Positions 25,453 through 37,265 of a stretch of DNA of 64,000 nucleotides are shown here, piece by piece. Location of the stretch: positions 96,348,912 through 96,412,911 of the forward strand of contig CM043963.1 of the NCBI GenBank assembly GCA_014529385.2, given 5' to 3'. The translations under genes and the position numbers were made by a program. The notes under the pieces are model-generated. The model saw only the letters and a list, made by a program, of their open reading frames with translations. It had not been told where the DNA came from and made no database searches. This DNA is from Adiantum capillus-veneris (lineage: Eukaryota > Streptophyta > Polypodiopsida > Polypodiales > Pteridaceae). Numbering within the stretch: position 1 is the first letter of the stretch; every line of letters starts with the position of its first letter.

Positions 25453-26500
25453 CACACTCTTAAATAGGCCTCTCCATGCTGAAAATCGAGTTGGCTTGCT
25501 CTTTGCATCTGAGAGCTACTCCACTTATGTATGGCAAGTCCAGTTACATGACTACCAAGTGTCTAGTTAGCTAGTGTAACTGACTCTCACACTCACTCTC
25601 AAGCTTGGTAACTCTCCCAAAAATCCCACAAGAAGAGAGGGCGCCCCCTAGCTGCTAAAGCAGGCTCTGAGTGGCCTGGAACCTGCTCCCACACAGCCTC
25701 GAGCCCCGGTGCCTCCCCGCACAACTTTAGGAAAAATTGGTTTTAGGCTAAAACGGCCCATACGAGTCGGAATTTAATGCCGTAAATTGCTATACTAGCT
25801 CTAACTAAGGCGTACTGGTCCGAGTACCTGCCATATTTAGTAGCCCCCGAGGTTCGAAAATGCATTGTTTTCAATTTCGGGGCACGGGTGCAGTTTTTCG
25901 AGACGGTCAAAACTAGACGGGTCGGGTGATCAAAAACTTACTATTTTTATATTTTTTTCACAAAAAATATTTTAATTCACTTTTGGAAGCTTTATAACAT
26001 TCTTAACATCATGGCACTGACAGAATTTAAAAAACTGCTAAAAATAGTAACTTTTTTCATTATGTTCATTCCATGGTACAATGGTGCTCTATTTGGTCGG
26101 GGTCATAGACCTTACAGTAATGATCCATGGGGTTGACCATATACGTAATCACTACCATTGGCTAGAGATGCATGCACGATGCATGCTACCTATAATTTTC
26201 GAAAGACTTAATCATAATGCATACCTTGGCAGTCGTTCCGAAGTAAAGGGTGGTTTTCTCTTTTTGTTGATGTAGCTATTATTGCTAGTTTCTTGTTTTT
26301 TGTATTCATAACTTTTCCGAAAGCCAAAGCGTAGCTTACCTCTTTTCTTGCAATTTGATTGCTAGCCATAAATTTTATTGGTTGGTTTTTTTGCCTTTCC
26401 GTTTAGCCGAAAAGTGACTTGCCTTTGTTTGTAGCTAAGCTAAAAAGAGTAGAATCGTTTAATGGCCCAAAGTTATATAGTTAATAGGTATCTCCATAGT
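24473..26500. other. No supported gene; flank of the copia insertion
   Basis: AT-rich to 25.2 kb. A (GTGTGTAG)-type run and (GT)n lie at 25.36-25.45 kb, then GC-richer sequence at 25.6-25.95 kb. No domain could be read in any frame. Confidence 0.35.
25406..25450. repeat. (GT)n microsatellite
   Basis: About 22 perfect units, preceded by degenerate GT-rich sequence from 25360. Confidence 0.96.
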
Positions 26501-26501
26501 A

Positions 26502-26552
26502 AAGGAAACATCTTGTTGAAAATGCATGCCAGTTACAACAAGATGTTTCCTT
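26502..26552. repeat. Hairpin with 17-bp perfect stem
   Basis: AAGGAAACATCTTGTTG (26502-26518) pairs exactly with 26536-26552 across a 17-base loop. It lies about 110 bases to the left of the tRNA-like gene. No T-run follows, so a terminator role is not supported. Confidence 0.85.
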
Positions 26553-26665
26553 AACGTTAAACCGTGCCGTGGGTGTTTTTTGGCGACACGCAATGGCAAC
26601 AGGTAAGTGACAAATAGGATTGAATAACTGCATTTGCCCTTTAGAGGCGTGTTCTTTGTGGCATT

Positions 26666-26739
26666 GGCACCGAAGAGGATTTGAACCTTTAACCACCTGA
26701 TTCAAAGCCAGGTACTCTATCCAATTGAGCTATCGGTGC
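26666..26739 (-). tRNA. tRNA-like gene, anticodon TTG (organelle/bacterial type)
   Basis: Read on the minus strand this folds as a complete cloverleaf of 74 nt: acceptor stem GCACCGA/TCGGTGC (7 of 7 pairs), D stem GCTC/GAGT, anticodon stem CCTGG/TCAGG with loop CTTTGAA, and a T arm with loop TTCAAAT. The T stem AAAGG/CCTCT has one A-C mismatch. By standard numbering the anticodon is TTG (26705-26703), which reads glutamine codons. The body, especially GCACC and TAGCTCAATTGGATAGAGT, looks like bacterial and plant-mitochondrial tRNA-Arg rather than nuclear tRNA-Gln. One C-to-T change would turn a TCG arginine anticodon into TTG. No CCA is encoded. It may be a mitochondrial insert (NUMT) relic or a diverged gene. 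Confidence 0.72.
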
Positions 26740-28841
26740 GGGGGGAATTCAAATTTTCCAACTACTTTATTCATTTACTCGGATTTTTTCTCGCTCAAAA
26801 AATCTCGCTCGCCACACGGTAGGACTCCTCTAAAATCACAGGCTTTTGCTTCTACTTGGTGTGTAGAGTTGTTTTGTAACTTTTGAAGACATGTAGTTAT
26901 CAACTGCATAGTCCTGATACTGCTCATCCAGTTTCGGCTTATTTGGAGTCAGTTTGACTTCATATGTCAAATTTGATACTTTGTAGTTTTTGAGGTATTT
27001 CTTTCTTTTTGAGATCTTGCCTTGACTGTTTTTTTGAAACCATCTAGGTACATTGTGTATAGACCTTGTCAATAAGCTGCCCGTGGAGTCAAAATCCAAT
27101 TTTGGCATGTGGTAAAAACCTAGATTATTTACTTGGGATCCCCTTGACCCCTGCCAAATGGTCATCTAATGATATGGAAGTGTTCTACTATCTAGGGGCA
27201 TGCTAGAATTCAAGTCTCGTCCAATTTGGTTGAGCTAACAGGCTGCTATGCTTGTTTTTGTGTCATAGGAGTTTGTGCACAACTGCGATTCTAGGGTTTT
27301 TTCCTGAGCCTAGACTTGCTACTTGACTGTATAGAAACGTTCTTTGATAAGTTTAGAACTTACCCCTCATGTCTCGTGTGAGACGGCGTTGAAAATGGGC
27401 GACTGTGGACTCCGAAAATCGTGCGCAAAGAAGGTAGAAAGCTCTCTCCTCCAAGAGTGACTAGTGGAAATGAGGTGATTTTGGGCTACCTTGATTATCT
27501 ATACTTGGTCTTCCGAAACTATTTTCCCCAGATTCCCTCGCTAGTCCTACTAGACCGTGAAATCTACGTTAGACTAAAAAATTTCCTCAATCGGATTCAG
27601 TTAGGTCATTCTGTCAGAATTTGCAAAAGTAGGCCTTGGCGGCCTAATTTAGGCTTCCCGCTTCTGTTTGTCATTTTGATTGAAAATTTTTGTGCCTGTC
27701 TGCCTTGTTCTTTTGATCATCAACATACTTCAATTTCTCCATTTGAGATCATTTGCTACTTATTATTAGTTTTTGACCTGTTTATTGAAAACATCAAAGA
27801 AAATAATAAAATGCACTAAACAAGCAAATTGAAAAATCAACAATTAACAAAATCCATTGGAGAACACTATCTTATCATTTTTTGGTGGATTTATCCATTT
27901 TTAAGCTCAATGTCAAGAAAACTTGATGAAAATAAACAAAAAATATTATTTTTTAATGTATTTTTTGATAGTATATACACTATTTACACAGATCAGGGAG
28001 ATATTTTCAGTTGAAATTTCTATGTTGATTATTTTGAAGGGCATTTTTAGGTATTTTTTACAAAAAACCACACGTTAACATTCAACTTTTTTCCTCCCTC
28101 TTCAAACGTTGCCCTTAATTACTAAAGTTCCCTTCCACCCCTCCTAGATGGAGTACTTCGAGACGACTACGTGCATGGGTTGAACAATTGTGTCTATGCA
28201 TAGCCATGATTGGCTCTATCATGCTTTGAAGGTCAATGCAATTCAAACCAGCATGCTATGCAAGAGTTGGGTCTTGAGTAGTTAACTCAAGGGTTTCAGT
28301 GGTCGAGGTTTCCTATTGATGTTTTCTTAATAGCAGATTATGTAATTTTTGTGCTCTTTGTCTGATTGTACCATATGGATTCTTTGGCATACTGATTTCT
28401 TGAGTTGTAGGTATCAATGATGAAGACGATTGCTGAGCTTTAACTCTCCATTGGTATTTTGGTTTTTCGTTGATAAACTGTTGTGGTTGAGTGTTTTGAG
28501 ACTTAGATTTTCACTGCTTCATCGACTTTACAATTTGTGGAGAAGAGAAATGCTCCTTTTTCCATCAAAACCATCTAGTGTTAGTTTCCCTTCTCGAAGG
28601 TGTTTTTCTGTGAGTTGTTAGCTGTTTTTGTGAAACTTTCTTCGGTATGGTAGATGAGGTTTTTCGGCACCCAAATTTGAGAGGACTTGTCTTCAAGTTG
28701 TGCTTTTAGGTACCCAAATTTACCTAACTCCTTGCATGCTACTTGTAGCGTGGATAAACAAGATCTATTACTCCCTGGTTTCTTTTGTGTGTAGCCTCTT
28801 TTTTATTCCTCTTTTCTCGGTGCAATTGGAACGATGAGTTG
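26740..28841. other. No supported gene
   Basis: Several frames of 60-130 codons occur, for example at 26836-27165 (minus) and 27421-27819 (plus), but none shows a known domain or a plausible splice pattern. Confidence 0.35.
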
Positions 28842-29261
28842 TCATCCTTTAGATGATAGCTTGAGTTGATTGGTGTCCCAATCTGGTACTACCTTGTACA
28901 TCCGCATCCATGAGATTCCAAGAATAGTTGTTTCATTCATATGTTCATCTGGTATGCATACAAATTGATGAGGGCATGAACAGCTATGTACTATCACATT
29001 CAATTTGAGTACTCCCAATGCCAGTGTTGGGTTTTTGCTGCATCCTTTGATAGCAGATATTCCTGATGCTAAAAAATGATTCGTCGCTTTCTTGTAAGTG
29101 TAAGAACCGACAACATTCATTCCAGCTCCGGTATCTACCAATGCATTTGTGCTATGATTGTTTAGTTGTACTTTGATGCAAAGGTCCATTCCATCCAACC
29201 ATTCATCAACCATTGATAGTGCATCATTCTTCAATTCCCAAATTTTGCCATCTGATTCCAA
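28842..29261 (-). CDS. Retropepsin-like protein downstream of integrase (G3)
   Basis: A 139-residue frame from ATG 29261 (MESDGKIWEL). The segment LVDTGAGMNVV carries the DTGA active-site motif of retroviral-type aspartic proteases, followed by a region ending ILGISWMRMYKVVPDW, which resembles the ILGxxWL strand of that fold. In normal gypsy elements this domain lies before reverse transcriptase. Here it follows the integrase C-terminus by about 57 bases. The same arrangement recurs in G5 at 63.2-63.5 kb. The frame has no internal stop, though the neighbouring pol frames are broken. Its role is unknown: a relocated protease, a domesticated retropepsin fold, or the start of a following element. 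Confidence 0.65.
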   Translation of the reverse strand: MESDGKIWELKNDALSMVDEWLDGMDLCIKVQLNNHSTNALVDTGAGMNVVGSYTYKKATNHFLASGISAIKGCSKNPTLALGVLKLNVIVHSCSCPHQFVCIPDEHMNETTILGISWMRMYKVVPDWDTNQLKLSSKG

Positions 29262-29318
29262 AGTGTTGATGGGAATAGGTGTTTGTTAATTTTTGAAAGC
29301 AATTTTCCTCTTGAGTAC

Positions 29319-29531
29319 TCAAAGTCGAGCTTGCTCTTGGGCTTCATCAATAACATGATGTCGTTTCATCTTTCTTTGCTTTGTTGCATGCATCTTCTCA
29401 AGCAAATCATTGGTTAGTGGCAAATAGTACTTCTTTAAGCGGCTTCCACCAATCCATTTAGCCATTGGTTCACCGTCTAGAGTGGACAACTCAACTGCTC
29501 CACTTGGAGATACGTCTTCAATGATAATCAA
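29319..29531 (-). pseudogene. gypsy integrase C-terminal segment (G3)
   Basis: Encodes SGAVELSTLDGEPMAKWIGG and RLKKYYLPLT, matching the integrase tail of G5 (SGDVKLATLAGE, CRLKKYHLPLT). Upstream FKKGDLVLVY is readable in another frame, so a frameshift lies near 29540. Confidence 0.75.
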
Positions 29532-29745
29532 TCCATTTCCCTTCTTCTTGAACTTGGGAATAAACTAACACTAGGTCCCCTTTTTTGAAGATTTTTGTGA
29601 CTAGATATGAATCAAAAAATTATTTTTTCTTTTGGTTTTGTGCATAGATGTGAGTTACAGCTGTTAGCCTTTGCTCATCAAGCCCTTCTAAATCTTTGAG
29701 CCTCTCTGGTAGTTCATGTTCGGTCCACTCAAGATCTCTACCTAC

Positions 29746-30359
29746 TCATAGTGTTGGCAAATGAAACTCTATTGGCAGTATGACATCAAGACCATACACA
29801 AGATTAAAGGGTGAAGCATTTAAATTTGTCTTGAATGAAACTCTATGAGCCCATAGAGTGACATGTAGATTCATTTCCCTATGAGTTAATCTTGAACTAA
29901 CCACTTTAGTCAATACCGAGCTAAGAATTTTATTCGTGTGCTCAACTTGTCCATTTGCTTGTGGATGATATGGAGAGGATTTGTTATGGATGACCATAAA
30001 TTCATTCAGCAGATACTCAATTACCTCGTTGAGGAAATGAGTTCCCCTATCACTAACAATTTCTATTGAAAGTCCATATCTTGTGAATACATTCTTATAC
30101 AAGACTGCGGTTGTGGTTATAACATCATTTTTTATGTTGCTTTAGCCTCTGTCCACTTGGTCAAATAGTCTGTAGCTACAATGATATATTGAGCTTGAGT
30201 TTTATAAGCAGGTGGTTGTATTGGCCCAACAAGATCTATGCCCCTTTTTGCAAAATCTCTAGCCCCCATCATTGTTCTTAAAGGCATGCTATCTACCCTG
30301 GTTGGCATTTTTGCTCGTTGGCATGCATCACACCTTTGAACATATTCTGGCATCTGCAA
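29746..30359 (-). pseudogene. gypsy integrase zinc domain and core (G3)
   Basis: Two frames. 30359-30132 has CDACQRAKMPTR (end of the HHCC zinc domain) and the first catalytic aspartate region DYLTKWTEAKAT. 30102-29746 has SDRGTHFLNEV (second aspartate), SPYHPQANGQVEHTNK (glutamate) and FNLVYGLDVILPIEF. All three DDE residues survive, but a frameshift separates the first from the others. Confidence 0.87.
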
Positions 30360-31096
30360 AAAGTGTTGGCCACCATATGCTTGCCATTAATTTCTCTAGC
30401 ATTGGTTTCACTAGAAAAGTGACCTCCAGCTAATTAGCATGTGCTTGTTCTAGAGTGGGGATGTATTCATCTTTGTTTGCACAAAGACGCAAATGTTGAT
30501 CCTTTCCTCTCCTATATAATTGGTTTCCAATAAAAGCATAGTCTCTTGCTTCAATTTCAATAGCGCTTTGGTGGCGTTTACTCATATCCTCTGGAAATGT
30601 TTTGCTTGATAAGTAAGTAACCAGATAGTTACTCCACTTAGGAACAGGTGAAATCTGAAATAATTTCATATGAGGTATGGGTGCTTGTTTCTATCATTTA
30701 AGACAAGTTTTCACAAATGAGTAAATATCGCTTCTCATGGTTGGCAAAAATACTCCAAGTCTCAAGATCTGTTGCATAGTTTGGCCTTCCGCAAAGTGAA
30801 GTCCTACTATGGTAAGGTATTGGGTTTTCTCCTCATGATTAATATAAGAAATGTTCCATCTCAATTTCTTTTGTATAGTCTTCTAGCTAGTAATTGATAC
30901 ATAGCCGATTGCCCAATTAATCGTGGTGTAATAGGAAGTGGTATTTGAGAATTCACTTGAGCTATGGTCATCAATGAAACCATATCTTCTAACCAATGGG
31001 GTATCATTTCTACAGAGAACACATACGCATCTGGTAGAACATCATCTACCCCTTTTGGTGAATCTCCTGAAATAATCCTTGATAAATGATTTTCTC

Positions 31097-31745
31097 TTAG
31101 GTGTGTGGTGCCCTTTTTAACAACAGTGAAATCAAAATTCCAAAATAATGATGAACCATCTCACTATTCTTCCTGTGTTGCATGGCTTGTTGATCAAGTA
31201 TAATAAAGCTTGGTAGTCCACAAAGAACAAAAAAATTGTTGGATAGCAAGTAATGTCTATGATTTTTTACGGCATGGATTATCCCTATCCCTTCTCTTTC
31301 AGCCATTGTATAATTATTCTCTGTCACATTCAATTGTCTACTAGCATAGGAAATAGGAAAACCAATTTTTCTGTCTTTTGGTTCAGCTAATATACATCCA
31401 ATGCAAAAATTGGAAGCATCAACATGTACATGGAATATCTTATTCCAATATGGTGCCTTCAATATTGGGGCTGAAGTGAGAGCTTGCTTAAGCTTCATGA
31501 AGGATTCTTCACATTCATGAGTCAATACAAAGAGTCGATCAGGCTATACATGGGTTTTGCAATTATAGCATACATGTAAATGAATCGTCTGTAAAATACA
31601 CAATGTCCCATGAAAGATTGAACCCTTTTGATAGTTGTTTTTTTAGGCAATTCAATAATAACATGAATTTTATCCATATCTATTGCTATGCCATTTCTAG
31701 ACACTATATGTCCAAGGATTTTTTATTTTCTACCCATAAATGTGT
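31097..31745 (-). pseudogene. gypsy reverse-transcriptase thumb and RNase H (G3)
   Basis: 31704-31522 encodes the thumb (IKRVQSFMGHCVFYRRFI). 31525-31097 encodes the RNase H start with FHVHVDASNFCIGCILAE, SYASRQLNVTENNYTMAERE and RHYLLSNNFFVL, the usual DASxxAxGA...NYxxxExE pattern. Frames overlap with a shift near 31522. Confidence 0.85.
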
Positions 31746-31809
31746 ACTTTTCAAGATTTAAGAAAATCCTATAAAGTCTACATCTCTCAAATACAAACAA
31801 AGAACTTCA

Positions 31810-32904
31810 TACTATACTGTATAACAAGGATCATATGACCCTAGAAGAGTGTGTATCAAATGCTATTGACTTGGGAGACCATTGTGATATTTTCAATGAA
31901 GAACATGTCCTCAAGGATACTTAGAGTGAGAAAAGAGCATCCTCAAGCCCGACACAAGTGGGAACAACTGATGCACCACCACTTATAGCCATAGAAGACA
32001 TGCTTAAAAGGATGAACGAAATAATGAATAACATGCAAAAAGTACCTATGAGAGGACCACGACAAGGGATACCTCAATAGGGACAACCGATTAGGACACA
32101 AAAATGGTTTGCTATTGAGGGTAAATGGACCAACCATGGAACCAATGAGTGTTATTACCGACCAAAGTAGGATGGAAATGTTTAATATGTTCCCATGAGG
32201 CCACAAGGACAACCCATGTATAGATATTGGCCTAATATGGCCCTAGTACAAAGACCATCGATGGGTATGGAAAGACCACAATGGGTCAACAACCTCCATA
32301 TCCTGGACATAATGCAGTACCTGTATAGTACATGCATTCATAAGGAGTCATAGATGAGCAAGCACTAGTGCATGTTACTCCTTATGTAGAGCCTAACCCA
32401 TCTACAGTAAGGGTAGAAGGGGAGTGGTATAATTCACATCCACCTCCAATGGAAGAACCTGTGACTTATGCTACACTAGAGCTTACACCGATGTACTATG
32501 TAGATAATCAAGGTGCTAGACCTCCTATGGTAAGACCTATGATTAAGCCAAGGATTGAAAATTTCCATAATAGTGGTGCAGATGATCATTGGAAAAATGA
32601 ATGCCCAAAACCTGACAAGAGCATTAAGCCAATTGAAGCTTTTTGTACACAATGTTGCAAAAAGGGAGGACACTTCCCTGAAGATTGTCCAAAAAATTTG
32701 TTAAACAAGGGAAAAACAGTGGTGAATGTAGTCCAACTGATACCAGCTAGTAGCTCATCGGAGAGTGAACCTATTGTTCCAATCAAGGTGATCACTAGAG
32801 CCCAAGCTAAGAAAAAGAAGCATAACTCCTCAGCTAAGTCAGAGAATACTAGAATTTTCTCTCAAAAGACCAAGAAAAGAAGAAGTCAAAGGTATGAGAT
32901 GTGA
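31810..32904 (+). pseudogene. gypsy Gag C-terminal part (G4)
   Basis: Broken frame. Early codons read LEECVSNAIDLGDHCDIF, later a proline-rich part, then GADDHWKNECPK and CTQCCKKGGHFPEDC, a variant CCHC knuckle with five residues before the histidine. A final open stretch (32368-32904) is rich in Lys and Ser. Gag binds element RNA through such knuckles. Confidence 0.65.
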
Positions 32905-33761
32905 AAACAAAAACAAAAGGATGCAATTGAGAAAAAAGCCAAAAAACTATTACAAGAAAGAGTGAAAGAAACTTGGAGTGAAATCAAAGAAACCACAATG
33001 AATCTGGAGGATCAATTTTGGTAGACAAAATTTTTGATTCAAACAATGTATCCTTGGAAGCTTTCCAAGCGAGACTTAGAGTAGGTCAAAAGATGGAAAA
33101 CAAATGGAAAAACTATCCTTCTCTAGATATGTAAGCAGCCAAGTTTGAAGCTTATCAAAATTTGGTAAGAAATACTCAAGAAATGTTGGAAAAACAAAAA
33201 CCTTAGCTTGAGAGTATAGCAAAACCCAAGGAGCTTGCGGTGGAAACCAATAAAGAGGTTACCCCACCTTGAAAAGAAAGAGCCAGAACTCATAGTGCTT
33301 GATAGTAAAGATGTTTTAGATGGAATTTTGTTCGTGGAAGAAGACTAGCTAGGTCATTTATGGGAGAAACTTAGGGAGATTAATGATGGGAGCATAACTT
33401 TGAAAACAGCTCCTATAGAGGAAGTTTGGTTAGACCATTTACCTTGATATGGACAATGATATACAATCCTTGTATGGGGATTACAAATTTGAAGCATCAG
33501 GAATGTCTAAACGAACGACTCTAAAAGCACTACCCTCATACTTAGGAGACAATGAAGACGAATCCATAGTGTGTAAAACCACTCAGATAAAAAGAGTGGA
33601 ACAAACCCTAGAGGTAGAAAACGTCCATTCAATCATGTCTACGCCCATTCAATGCACTCTTACCTTGGGACGACTGTTAAAAATTAAACCATATTATTTA
33701 TGAAACGATTTACAAAAAACTATAGAGAAGGTGGGGATAATAGGGCTAATTTCAAAAAAAA

Positions 33762-34145
33762 ATGGGTAAATTGAAACATGAACTAGATAACAAGGAGATT
33801 AGATCCGTCCCTATGAACAAAGTTGGAGAATACTATGAAGGGGAGGAAGGAAATACAACCCTTCCGGTGAGATATAATGATGTAGAAACCATTGCAATAC
33901 TGGACAGTGGAGATGGCATAGCCATAGCCACAAAAATAGTATGGGAATCATGTGGAAAACCATCCATTAGACAAACTCAAACGAAATTACAATTAGCTAA
34001 TGGACACATAGAAAAACCCCTAGGATTACTCGAAAAAGGGATTGTTAGTTCCTGTGGAATTGATTATCGACATAATTTTGCAACACTGGACTTTGGAAAG
34101 AAACTTAACTATGAAATCATCTTGGAAAGACCATTCATGCGGTAA
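33762..34145 (+). pseudogene. gypsy aspartic protease (G4)
   Basis: Encodes TIAILDSGDGIAIAT, with the DSG active-site triplet, followed by LANGHIEKPLGLL and ILERPFMR, where gypsy proteases show LGRPFL. A 127-codon frame ending at TAA. Confidence 0.75.
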
Positions 34146-34163
34146 GTACAACTCATTCAAGAT

Positions 34164-34733
34164 TTGAGAAACAATTACCTGTATTTGAAGCAAGTGGGAT
34201 CAATCACAAGGGTTAATTTGAAAGATCACACTTCTAGAGATATAATGAAAATACCCATTCAAGAATTTGACGCAGTCTCTTCAGCTGAATCAAAGCTTTT
34301 GTCTTGGTTATATGAAGACACGCATATTTGGATGTGTGGAGCCTCAAAAAACGGGAGTTTAAAACAAGAAGAATGTATCGTAGAAAGGGATTGCACAGAT
34401 GAAGTATATATATACCAGAACCCTTTTCGGAGTATTTGTGTGAGCCATTTGAATGGACTCAAATTTTGGCAACAATGGATGTGTGTGTGTACATCTATGC
34501 CTACTCAATTTTGCAATGAGGATGGTTATGACATAATTCCCATACGAATGATCTCAACCTTCCACATTGAAGATGAAGTTCAGGAACCCAAGGACTTACT
34601 AAAAGCTCAACAAGTCTTTTCAAACCTCTATTATGATGCTACTGATGAGCTTGAAGAACATTTAGCTACATCCGATGATTTTGGGTCAGAAAAAGAACAT
34701 GGTATAGAAGAAAAATTGACACCAAAAACTTGA
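34164..34733 (+). CDS. gypsy pol linker region (G4), function unknown
   Basis: A 189-codon open frame directly after the protease. It is acidic, with no catalytic motif. By position it is the linker between protease and reverse transcriptase. Homology to the corresponding part of G1/G2 is not evident. Confidence 0.45.
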   Translation: MRNNYLYLKQVGSITRVNLKDHTSRDIMKIPIQEFDAVSSAESKLLSWLYEDTHIWMCGASKNGSLKQEECIVERDCTDEVYIYQNPFRSICVSHLNGLKFWQQWMCVCTSMPTQFCNEDGYDIIPIRMISTFHIEDEVQEPKDLLKAQQVFSNLYYDATDELEEHLATSDDFGSEKEHGIEEKLTPKT

Positions 34734-34900
34734 AATCTAGACCTATGCCATCAGTTTCTAGCACAACAGAGTTTTTGATGCAGATAGATACACATGATTG
34801 TGTCAAAGACAAAATCACGAGTAGATTTCCTTCAGAAAACAAACAAGGAACATCAAGAAAAATGAGAAGTAAACTCAATCAAAACCTAAAAGCTAGGATA

Positions 34901-35994
34901 GGATGCTGATTCATCCATGACACGCGTTGTCAGGAGCTTTTTGGAGAAAGGGATTGCGCATATGTACATACACATGCATGGTGCATCGAATAAAGGATTG
35001 CCCATTTTCCAGAGCCAGGTGGTTACGTGGGGCCCACATGTGTACAGGTAGGACAGCATGTACATAGTGCATCGATTTTGACTATTACCAGTACCAGTGT
35101 GTTTTTTCTATAATAATGAGGAGTTGGTAGCATGTAAAACTTCTTGAGGAATCTATCCACGGGCCGACGACATGAGGTAAGCGGGTGCGTCAGATGGCAT
35201 CTAGTGGCGTCAGGAGGTCGAATGGGGTCAATACTTGCACGTGGATAAGTACGGACACAACGTGGGTGGGTGCTTTCTTGTGATAATTATGTAGAAAGGT
35301 AATCATGAGGACCATATTTTGGGGCCCCTTCACGTGGTTTCAGGATGCATTATTGAAAAAAGCTGAGTGCCAGGTGTGCGGATGATGCAAAAAGGTGACA
35401 ACTATGCACTGCGAGGTCAGTTTTTGGCCTGTTCGGGGTCCGTTTGAGGTCATCTAAAAGGCCAAGGGTGAAAAATTAATAAAGCTAAGTGTGAAAACTA
35501 AAAAAATAGAGAGTAGACCAGAAAAAATGTGGAGAGAAGAGGAGGAACAACCGCAACTGCGTTTTTGCTCATTTTGGAGCCTATTTTGGCCGTAAACTGC
35601 TCATCCGAGGTCGGATTTGAGCACTTTGACATTGTAGACTAGGGTTTTGGGCCGTTCCCAACGTGATGGCACTATCCATTTTGCCAAATTTCTCACCTTT
35701 TTTCTGTTGTTTTGGTTGTGTAAGTTTCTCCTATGAGCGAAGCTTCTGCTCCAGTTTGTGATTGTATCTGGCATATTTTACTCATACTGTGTGAGCTATC
35801 TGCCCCATTGGTGTTGGCCGAAGCTCAATTGTATCTAAATATCAGAAATTCTCCTCTTTTGAGCTGAGTTTTTTGGGTGTGTGTGTGTGTGTGTGTCTGT
35901 GTGGAGTGGGTGAATGGGTGGTCTCTCTCCTCTCACCTTATAGGTGTGTTCCCTATCTCGGCTAGGTGGGTTGTGTAAGCCGAGTGGTGCCTCA

Positions 35995-36028
<34 letters not shown>

Positions 36029-36940
36029 CATCCCAAGAGTGTGTGTCGGATCATTATAGAGGCGTTCTGTGTGTTTCCATCCCGGTCACATTCTTTTGGA
36101 GCCCCTAGTGAGGATCTTCTTCGAGTACCTTCCCAAGAGTGTGTGTGTATCATCCCAAGAGTGTGTGTCGGGTTATTATAGAGGCGTTCTGTGTGTTTCC
36201 ATCCCGGTCACATTCTTTTGGAGCCCCAGTGAGGATCTTCTTTGAGTACCTTCTGCTTCGAGCTTCAAGCTTCGAGATTCTGGATTACAGGTTACAGGTT
36301 ACAGGTTAGAGGGACAGGGATAGGTACAGGTGATTCACACAGGTAGAGGTAGCTGGAGTAGAGTGATACACTGGCAGTGGAGTCACTTGCAGTTGTCGGG
36401 GGTATTCATCATTTAGCGCGTGCTTGAGCGCATTGTTTGTTGGTACTATACGTTACTTGTGGAAACTTCCATTGTAGGCCTTTGTGGAGCTATATTTGGT
36501 TTTATTTGGCAGTCCCAGCCGTTTCTGAGACTTGGTCTAGAAGATAGTCATTTCTGAGACTTGACTATACGAGATTTGCATAAGCCTTGGTGTGAGGGTC
36601 GATAGCGTGAGGTTTTATTCAGCTGGGGGATTCTCAAATCTAGAGATCCTTTCGGTGATACAGGTAGCTGGAGCACCGTTTTTGTGACCTCGCCATAGGC
36701 TATGTACTAGTGATTCCTAATTGATGCTCGGGTTCTATTGTTGGCAGTTTATGCATACATATACAGTCTATATTTTGGGTTCTCACTGCTCTACTTTTGG
36801 GGAAACTCTGTCAAAAAATTTTCAAGTTATGATGGCTGGTTTTTTTGTCTTTTAAGCCATTTATGTTGTTATGTTGCTGAAATTTTGGCAAAATCAAAGG
36901 ATAAGACAGGTGTGCTTTCTTGGGAGCTACATGGTTGACT
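34901..36940. other. No supported gene; GT-rich and duplicated sequence
   Basis: Contains (GT)n at 35877-35897 and 35997-36026 and a 122-bp tandem duplication (see its own entry). Sequence of this kind before G1 could be its leader or LTR, but no matching LTR pair was found. Confidence 0.35.
36027..36260. repeat. 122-bp tandem duplication
   Basis: Two copies beginning ATCATCCCAAGAGTGTGTGT at 36027 and 36149, nearly identical through GAGGATCTTCTT. It adjoins a (GT)n run that may have seeded it. Confidence 0.9.
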
Positions 36941-36943
36941 TTA

Positions 36944-37162
36944 ATGGATGATCAAAATGGCCCTCAATTCACTCCTTTTCATTTAACTAAGAGAATCGAG
37001 ATAAATGTGCATGTGTCCAGGAAGATTTTTTTCTAGCAGCGCATAGTCTTTATGTTCGGGCCAAGAAGATTAAGAGAGATCCTGGAATGTCCTTTGCCTG
37101 ATGTAATTCCGATGATTAACTATGAAAACTCATTTGATGTGCATGTATTTGTCCTTATCTAA
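36944..37162 (+). pseudogene. Small conserved frame upstream of gag (G1)
   Basis: 72 codons from ATG 36944 to TAA 37160-37162, with one internal TAG in the middle. From RIEINVHVSRKIFF to the end it matches the corresponding frame of G2 (57442-57215) closely, including MFGPRRLREILECPLP. Not a family I recognise. It could be a leader peptide or a 5' accessory frame. Confidence 0.55.
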
Positions 37163-37265
37163 AGTTAAGCTCCATTGAATTTTCTGGGGATTGAGTCAGT
37201 CAAAAGTTTTGGGTTATTGCAAGTGTGTTCGAAGGGGTTCTCAAAGCATTGTAACTTGGGTAGCC

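Larger units (their letters stand above)
28842..31745 (-). mobile_element. Ty3/gypsy element G3, partial
   Basis: Minus-strand order: reverse-transcriptase thumb (31745-31522), RNase H (31525-31097), linker and zinc domain (30669-30132), integrase core (30102-29746), integrase C-terminus (29531-29319), then an aspartic-protease-like frame (29261-28842). Frames are divided by stops and shifts. Gag and the 5' half of pol are missing: at about 31750 the element meets plus-strand gypsy G4. No LTRs seen. Confidence 0.85.
31800..34900 (+). mobile_element. Ty3/gypsy element G4, 5' part only
   Basis: Plus-strand gag end with a cysteine-rich knuckle, then an aspartic protease and the region between protease and reverse transcriptase. 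Multiple stops occur (for example near 31920 and 32080). The reverse transcriptase, integrase and LTRs are absent. It meets the minus-strand G3 at 31750-31800. Confidence 0.75.

Noticed and set aside
26502-26552. Hairpin near the tRNA-like gene as a terminator
   Set aside because: No T-run follows on either strand, and plant nuclear tRNA genes end at simple T stretches.
27421-27819. 132-codon frame beginning MRKEGRKLSPPRV
   Set aside because: No domain, codon use like the surrounding non-coding sequence, and no related frame elsewhere in the window.
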